In this document: one piece after another, positions 58,301-64,000 of the stretch
Position numbering within the stretch: position 1 is the first letter of the stretch
Layout of the letters: each line of letters begins with the position of its first letter
Source: Spinellus fusiger
Lineage: Eukaryota > Mucoromycota > Mucoromycetes > Mucorales > Phycomycetaceae
Direction of reading: 5' to 3'
NCBI GenBank assembly: GCA_025094145.1
Contig: JALLLS010000038.1
Location: 248,001-312,000 of the forward strand
Length of the DNA: 64,000 bases
The notes under the pieces: model-generated
Told to the model about the DNA's origin: nothing
The model's input: only the letters and a program-made list of their open reading frames with translations
Database searches by the model: none
Made by a program: the position numbers and the translations under genes

Positions 58301-58950
58301 AAGTATACTTTCAATGGATGGAGCTATTGATGCCAATCAACATACTTTGGTGGTTCTATAGTCAACAGGATCCTTTGTACAGTGTTCTTTTAGGTTTAGA
58401 AGGCTATGAACACCAGGTCACGGACAACGAACAAAGCAATCTACCCGCCCAATACACCGTTATTACCGATAAACGGGTGGTGAATAATGGATTCTGTGCT
58501 CAGTGGTATAAAGGCAAGTAGATATAGAAAGAATGTAAATAGTTGTGTGTGTGTGTGTGTGTGTGTGTGTTGATGGAATGAATAAGGAATACTGATGGTT
58601 ATTATTTACAAATGGATGGTGGTTTGACAGAGTGTCATGGTGGTAAAATAATCGTCAACATTACAGCTGTTTATGACACTGTATCCGACGATACACATGA
58701 AGAATGGCATGAGTTACTGCAGAACATCTTTAATCAACCCTACAGTTCTTTTCAAGACCTTCGTCCCAAATCACTTGTTCTGTATCTGTACCAAATGGCC
58801 TGCAAAGATCATTCTTATTCTTCTGACACTCCGTCTTCTTTTCTTCAAGAAGCACTTCATCGTCTTGTGTGGAGAGACTCCATAGGCCAGCAACCCATCA
58901 CTTCCTCCCTCTCTCCTACAACTGCTTACTGTCTTTTTAATGCTAAATAA
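55390..58950 (+). CDS. MLH2: MutL homologue, human PMS1 / yeast MLH2 type
   Basis: Accessory MutL protein of mismatch repair and meiotic recombination. From ATG 55390: MHALDKETVRALESGQVITD, AIVKELVENSLDA (ATPase motif I, split by an intron), VQDDGQGISVQDRPHMAQRH, FGFRGEALHSICAVAKQ, then FYHLPVRKQ, and later YVDIQTNPNQYDVNIEPNKT, which ends the ATPase domain. A low-complexity linker is followed by a C-terminal domain starting WDYDSVKACYPHRRQRVAHF and including FYVMYQEVPGMGQYVEQLGV. No DQHA-type endonuclease motif is seen, as expected for MLH2/PMS1 rather than PMS2. More than ten exons, near 1,000 residues, stop at 58948-58950. Three introns need GC donors. Convergent with the ankyrin gene (218 bp). 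Confidence 0.9.
58543..58571. repeat. (TG)n microsatellite in an MLH2 intron
   Basis: About 14 TG units inside the 117-bp intron 58514-58630. Confidence 0.95.
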
Positions 58951-59168
58951 TACCAATAATGACTTATACATTGGAAGGAGTAGAATACCTAATGATGTTT
59001 TATTGAGGAGTTGTATAAAAAAAAGAAGGAAAGAAAAGGATATAGAGCAGTGTTTCTTCGTGTTTAAGGGTAGATGAAACAGTACAAGGAGAAAAAGAAA
59101 GAGGCAATAATCAGGTAAAAGAGAGAAGAGAGAAGAGAATAAAAAGGATATCAGTGTTAGAATAGTGT

Positions 59169-60380
59169 CTATTCTTCTTGACTCTTTGATCTAAACATAT
59201 GGGTCATACGCTTGATAAAGGCCTTTCGATGAAACTTGGACTTGCTTTCTCTTCGCTGTGCTGGATTTTTTAATTCGTTTAGATAGATCATGGAATCAGG
59301 ATCACATTCCAAGCTACTTAAGATGGTATGAAGGGTCTGTAGTAAATCAGTGGCAAGCCCCTCCGTTGTAGCATAGTCTTGTTGATGAATCACTTCTTGA
59401 ACACAGCCAATGCAATGCTTTATCTCGCTATACGTCAAAAGTGGACGCAGCATTTGCATTGTCGTGGAGGTATTTAGAAGATAGTTTAAACTCTGAAGAC
59501 GGCCATACTTTGCTGCCTGCATAAGCAAGGTGCCATATGTTGAGCTGCGAGTCTTTGAGTTGAAAAATTCACCCTTGATACTAAGACAGGGCTTGCCGGT
59601 ATGTATCAGCCACTCCAAGATTTCAACATGATCGCCATGTGCCATGAGTCCAAAGACAGGGGTCTTGGAACTGGCATCTTCTGCATTGATCTGTCCACCA
59701 TTGTCAATTAGTAGTTTAAGAAGGGGAATAGAAGGTTCACAGAAGCGAGTACAGTAATGCAATGGAGTCCAGCCATCGCCATCTTTGGAGGCAGCATCCG
59801 CATTGTATTCCAACATCAATTTTAGTGGTGCAAAGGGGGATTTACAGTTCAATAGTAGCATATGAATGGCCTGAACATTGTAGATGTTGCGAGCAGACAG
59901 ATCAGCCCCTTGTGACAATAGAATACGAAGACAGTCCAATGGATTGCGGACATGGGAGACTACAAGTTGAAGGAGGGTGGAGTCTGTGTCTGGATCTCTT
60001 TGGTTCACCAGGGTCTTTACATTGTTATTGTAGTGTTCAATGAAATATGAAAGGCTTGCTGTGTCGCCTTCTTCAGCTGCTTTAAAAATAGAAATGGAGG
60101 GTTCTGGAGAGGTTTCCACAAGTTCAGGTGTAGAAAGATGGTGTGGATCTGTCACACATCGCAGGTCATAGGTTTGGCTTCTGTCTCTATCTTTGTAGCT
60201 GTCTTCACTTGTGCTATTTTCACTATTGCTGTCATCAAACATTGGTACAGTAACATCGACAGAAGGAAGAGGGGCACTGTCTGGAAGGGCAGGAGGTTTT
60301 GTAGCATTGAGCACCGCAAATGTACGAGCAAAAAGAGAAGGCATTGGAAAGAGTAAAGATGAAGAATGGATTGTGTACAA
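59169..60380 (-). CDS. Ankyrin-repeat protein
   Basis: Intronless frame of 403 codons. After an acidic Ser-rich region (SNSENSTSEDSYKDRDRS), residues about 95-260 hold ankyrin repeats: SIFKAAEEGDTASLSYFIEH, DSTLLQLVVSHVRNPLDCLR with ILLSQGADLSARN, LKLMLEYNADAASKDGDGWT with PLHYCTRF, LLKLLIDNGGQINAEDASSK with TPVFGLMAHGD, VEILEWLIHTGK, and GTLLMQAAKYGRLQSLNYLL. The C-terminal part is helical and ends in a basic tail (SKSKFHRKAFIKRMTHMFRS). Ankyrin repeats bind proteins; no partner is evident. An alternative start at 60344 (MPSLFARTFAVLN) would drop 12 residues. Confidence 0.85.
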   Translation of the reverse strand: MYTIHSSSLLFPMPSLFARTFAVLNATKPPALPDSAPLPSVDVTVPMFDDSNSENSTSEDSYKDRDRSQTYDLRCVTDPHHLSTPELVETSPEPSISIFKAAEEGDTASLSYFIEHYNNNVKTLVNQRDPDTDSTLLQLVVSHVRNPLDCLRILLSQGADLSARNIYNVQAIHMLLLNCKSPFAPLKLMLEYNADAASKDGDGWTPLHYCTRFCEPSIPLLKLLIDNGGQINAEDASSKTPVFGLMAHGDHVEILEWLIHTGKPCLSIKGEFFNSKTRSSTYGTLLMQAAKYGRLQSLNYLLNTSTTMQMLRPLLTYSEIKHCIGCVQEVIHQQDYATTEGLATDLLQTLHTILSSLECDPDSMIYLNELKNPAQRRESKSKFHRKAFIKRMTHMFRSKSQEE

Positions 60381-61259
60381 AAGAGTCAGTATTTATATGT
60401 ATTCTCTTGAAAGACTTAGTACTGTATAAAATATTCTTGGTTCAGTTGAAACACCAATCCGACTTGAGAGAAGAGTTAAAGTTACTTTAGAATGGTTGTT
60501 TTGTCTCTACCCTTGTTATTATTTGGTAGGGATGCTTCTTTTATCTGGGGATTTATAGAAAAGTAATATGTAGTCCATTGATACTTTTGTTCTTTCTGAA
60601 AATAATAGCAGCCATGGACTATATTTTATGCCAGTAAATGAAATAAAGCAAATAACTTGTTCACTGTTTTCTTTTTAATTTAATTTTCATAGAGTCTATG
60701 CCATTTGATCTGTTTCTTTATTAATATTATTCTATGTAGTATAGTATAGTATAGTATAGTATCTATGGCATTGTTTATATTTCTATGTGTACAGTTATGT
60801 ATACTTTTATGTTTTCTTGCCTACTTTTTGTTTATTATTATTAACTTTAGATAGACTGAGCCATCATCATCATCATCATTCATAGTGTAGATTTGACAGT
60901 GAATATATTTATATCAGTCAATGATCTTTGCCATTTAAGAAGGATATCTTTCTTTCTTTTACCCAGCAATGGGTATACATTTTAGCTTGAAGTGACAATA
61001 CTCTAACAGTAAATTATGTTCTTTCTATACATAGTGGCCTATAAACAAACTAGATAACTTTAGAGGCAAATGATAAACAAAATACAACCCAACAAAAAAC
61101 AGGGGACAAGGGATAGAGTGACAGCAGAGAGAGAAAGAGAGAGAGAAGGCTTTTCTGAATGGAATTCTTTTGCCTTGATAGGATCTACTGTACTGCACAC
61201 AATGACGTCACTTGCCTATACTTTATACCTCTGTTTCTCTGTTTCTCTCATCCTTCATA
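60381..61259. other. Spacer between ankyrin and GET4 genes
   Basis: AT-rich, with an AGTAT-type run at 60737-60762 and a CAT run near 60870. No gene is seen. Confidence 0.6.
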
Positions 61260-62544
61260 ATGTCACTCAAAGGCACAGAGAAAACACTCCAGAAGCTCAA
61301 GGATTCTGTTGAGAGTGGCAACTACTATGAGACCCATCAAATGTACCGTACTGTGGCACGCAGGTAGGTGTCATGAGGAGTCTTCATGCGTGTCTCACTG
61401 GGCAGATACAACAAACAGCAGAAGCACCAACACGCCATTCAGCTGTTGCATGACGGTGCTGTGTCTTTAATGAAGCACGGGCAAAGCGCGTCTGGTTCTG
61501 ACCTCAGTAATTATATGCTCGAAACCTATACTACGTTTAGCGTACCTGTGGATGCTACTTCCCTCGGTAAGCACCTATAAGAAGGCGATAGAGTCACTTA
61601 CTATTATTACAGATCGCGTTGTGGAAATCCTTAGCCTTTATCCACGCAATGAACCTGGACGCAAGCAATTTATTAACAATGCATTTAGGTAAGAAAGAAG
61701 TCTATGAAGAATTGTCAATCAACAGTCAATAGTTGGACACAGAAACATGGACAGTACCCAGAAGGAGATCCTGAATTGCATGATTATGTTGGCACCATGT
61801 TCTTCTATGGTAGGCACTGTCATTGAAAGAAAGAGAGAAAAAGAAAGACGTATCCATTAATAGGAGAAAAGAGGGACATTACAATCGAGCAGAAGAACAT
61901 CTTCTTGTGGGCACAGATCATAGTGCAGAATTATTAGGCAAATTAGCATTGGCATGGGCATTACAGGAAAAGACACCTAGCAAAGAAAAGGGGAAGTTCA
62001 TTGCTCGTACCGTATTACAGTAGGTGTCAGTGTCAATCTTCTGCTTAAGCCTTACTCTTCTCCAGGTATTTGGCAATGAAGTCCATTCATCATGCTTCAC
62101 TTGCCTTCAACAGCTTCTTGGCCTCTGAGAGTCAACCACAATACGGTCGTGGTCAAGTCATGATGGCACTTGCTGAAGCACCCACTGAATTGGTTATCTA
62201 CACAGACCATTGGTTGAATTTCTCTCAGTTGATGCTATTGACAGTGCAAAGAGATGCATCTGATCTGTTTGTACAGTTACGTAAGAATTATGAATCCGTG
62301 TACCGTGAACATAAAGGATTTGATGAGGTAAACAAGAATCATTTGGATGTTGGTATTGATAATGAATGTCTGGTATTATTAGTTACTGGATGATATTGCC
62401 AATGTATTCTTTAATATTCCCAAACCACGTAGACAGGGCAATATGCTCCAGGATATGTTGAGCAGTCTATTTGCTGGTCCCTCAACCACACCCCAAAGAG
62501 CCACTTTGACCCACTCCAACTCTCCTACATTGGAACTTGATTAA
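61260..62544 (+). CDS. GET4: Get4, tail-anchored protein targeting factor
   Basis: Get4 with Get5 bridges Sgt2 to the Get3 ATPase so that tail-anchored proteins reach the ER. Starts MSLKGTEKTLQKLKDSVESG then YYETHQMYRTVARR, the conserved first helical pair. Later exons give YNKQQKHQHAIQLLHDGAVS, VEILSLYPRNEPGRKQFINN, WTQKHGQYPEGDPELHDYVG, YNRAEEHLLVGTD, YLAMKSIHHASLAFNSFLAS, and a C-terminal DDIANVFFNIPKPRRQGNML followed by LQDMLSSLFAG. The family alpha-solenoid pattern and length (about 340 residues, eight exons) fit. It converges on the INO1 gene, 97 bp between stops. Confidence 0.92.
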
Positions 62545-62641
62545 CAGTAGTACACCACTACACATTCAAAGTACAGTCTATATTTCATTTCTTTATCTAT
62601 CTATGCAATAAAAAAAAGAGAGATCTATGTCTTGTACAGTA

Positions 62642-64000
62642 TTATTGCTTCCAGATTCTGTGCTCCAAGCCCATCTCATTGTTAGGAGGCAGTCCAACAC
62701 AGGCTCTGAAGATGTTCTCAATAGCAGAACGCTGTCTAGCCAAGGCATTCACGACGGGTGTACCAGGCGTAACCAAGGGAGCTTTCAACATATCTATTAC
62801 ATATACAACCATGAGTCTCCTGGAACAATACATATATATATTCATGCTACTACTACTACTTACAACTCAAGAGAGATAAAACGCTGTGGAATCTGCTGAA
62901 TTCAGTCATGGCGCCTGTCTTGTATTGAATACGTGTCATCAATTCAGCCATAACCACTAAATCAATGATCAAAGGAGACGCCAAAAGAGAATCTTCACAG
63001 ATATTATAGACTGAAATAGACTGACGGCCACCCATGAAAATATCACACTCATACTCATCCATGGCACGCTTAGAATCACCCACAGAAGGCACATACTTGA
63101 TGACGACTGTATGATCGGGATGTTCATCTTTGGCATAGAGCAAGTGGTTAGCAGCTACCATATCATCCACCACAGTGGACTTGCTGATTTCTTTGGAGCG
63201 GAATTGCTTGTGAGAAGACAGATTCTTGCCATCGTTGTTACCCAAGTGGTTATAAGAAGTGATGGCCACTGGTTTAATACCAGCATTGACCAAAAAGTCA
63301 ACGATAGCTGACTTGAACTTTGTCTGTCCAGATTTGAAGTCATCGCCACCAATGAAAGCATGCTTACGCTCAGCAAACTCCAATACACCGGGCACAAATG
63401 TGTTTTGGGGAGACCCATTGATAAAAGGCACATCTTCATGAATACAGGCCAAAGCAAAGACAGAAGAAGGTGAGATTTCAGGGTGTGAGTCAGCCACTGC
63501 CTTGAGGAAATTGTCAGCAGTATCATTGACACCTGGGATGATATCAGAGTAGCGCTCGGTGTTGGCGGACCATACTACTACAACACTATCCAATTGGTTT
63601 GTCTGTTTAAAGTCACGGATGTCTTTACGAATCTGTTCGCAATGCTCGAGTTTATTGTCCCCGGGCAACAGGTTGTCTGCTCTGGTGGACTGATTGGCGG
63701 CGATAAAGTCGGGGTAGTAGATGGAAGGCAAAGGTTTCAAGGTAGACAATTCATCGCGTACTTGGCGTTGGAGATCATAGGCAAGGACTTGAGAACGCTC
63801 CATGGCATCACCAATGGATAGACTGGAGATGTCCCAGCCACCAATGACAAGATCCTTGGGATTGACCATGGGGAGCATATCGGACAAAGGTATGTAAATA
63901 TCTTCTCCTTGAGCATTTACGCCAAGCCGGACAGTGGAGGACTGAGTGAGAGAGCCCATGAAATTGGGTTTGTGTTCTCCACTCTTTGTGTGCCAAGTAA
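62642..64000 (-). CDS. INO1: Inositol-3-phosphate synthase (5' part off window)
   Basis: Makes myo-inositol-3-phosphate from glucose-6-phosphate with NAD, the first step of inositol and phosphatidylinositol synthesis. The right edge already reads [20 protein letters not shown] in frame, so the methionine near 63959 is internal and the N-terminal Rossmann part lies beyond 64000. Seen here: [20 protein letters not shown], the catalytic [78 protein letters not shown] and [20 protein letters not shown]. One intron (about 62797-62863) leads to the last exon [20 protein letters not shown] and [20 protein letters not shown]. All family motifs are intact. Confidence 0.96.

Overview
The window comes from an AT-rich eukaryotic nuclear genome with short introns (mostly 40-100 bp, GT-AG), closely spaced genes and abundant microsatellites. 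The gene set is fungal: a two-PH-domain Opy1-like protein, a GPI19-type PIG-P, a vacuolar-type alpha-mannosidase, an INO1 synthase and a Ste23-type protease. A Fanzor (eukaryotic TnpB-like) element of the type I associate with Mucorales, together with Tc1-type relics, points to an early-diverging fungus, most likely Mucoromycota. The species cannot be named from sequence alone.

Layout. 1-3.1 kb: 5' two-thirds of an alpha-mannosidase gene (minus), running off the left edge. 3.6-6.2 kb: a TA-flanked, inverted-repeat mobile element carrying a decayed Fanzor gene. 6.2-8.7 kb: no supported gene. 8.7-14.3 kb: double-PH protein, PIG-P subunit of the GPI-GlcNAc transferase, and an unrecognised multi-exon protein. 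14.3-17.3 kb: intergenic, repeat-rich. 17.3-26.4 kb: a compact housekeeping block with acetyl-CoA synthetase, Ubl-WLM metalloprotease, ribosomal protein eL15, mitochondrial ribosomal protein uS2m, nucleoside diphosphate kinase and a TPT/SLC35-type transporter. 26.4-36.0 kb: a gene-poor, transposon-rich island with two dead Tc1-like transposases and a shortened copy of the Fanzor element. 36.1-42.2 kb: mitochondrial glutamate dehydrogenase, bracketed by 291-bp inverted repeats, then malic enzyme. 42.3-52.4 kb: insulinase-like protease, YIPF1/2-like Golgi protein, ALKBH1-like dioxygenase, DUF4112 protein and an unknown protein. 52.4-55.4 kb: non-coding. 55.4-64 kb: MutL homologue of the PMS1/MLH2 type, ankyrin-repeat protein, GET4, and inositol-3-phosphate synthase running off the right edge.

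How the genes relate. Most are unlinked housekeeping functions, with many convergent pairs separated by only 100-220 bp (WLM/eL15, malic enzyme/insulinase, DUF4112/unknown, MLH2/ankyrin, GET4/INO1). Glutamate dehydrogenase and malic enzyme, both with apparent mitochondrial presequences, lie in tandem and could act together in anaplerosis and NAD(P)H supply. eL15 and mitochondrial uS2 are divergently transcribed from a shared 315-bp spacer.

The observations most worth pursuing are the Fanzor element pair, the inverted repeats around glutamate dehydrogenase, and the MLH2-type gene, which needs three GC-AG introns and contains a stop-free 48-bp intron. Exon borders were derived by eye from splice motifs and protein-family conservation. 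Identities come from recognised motifs, not from database searches.
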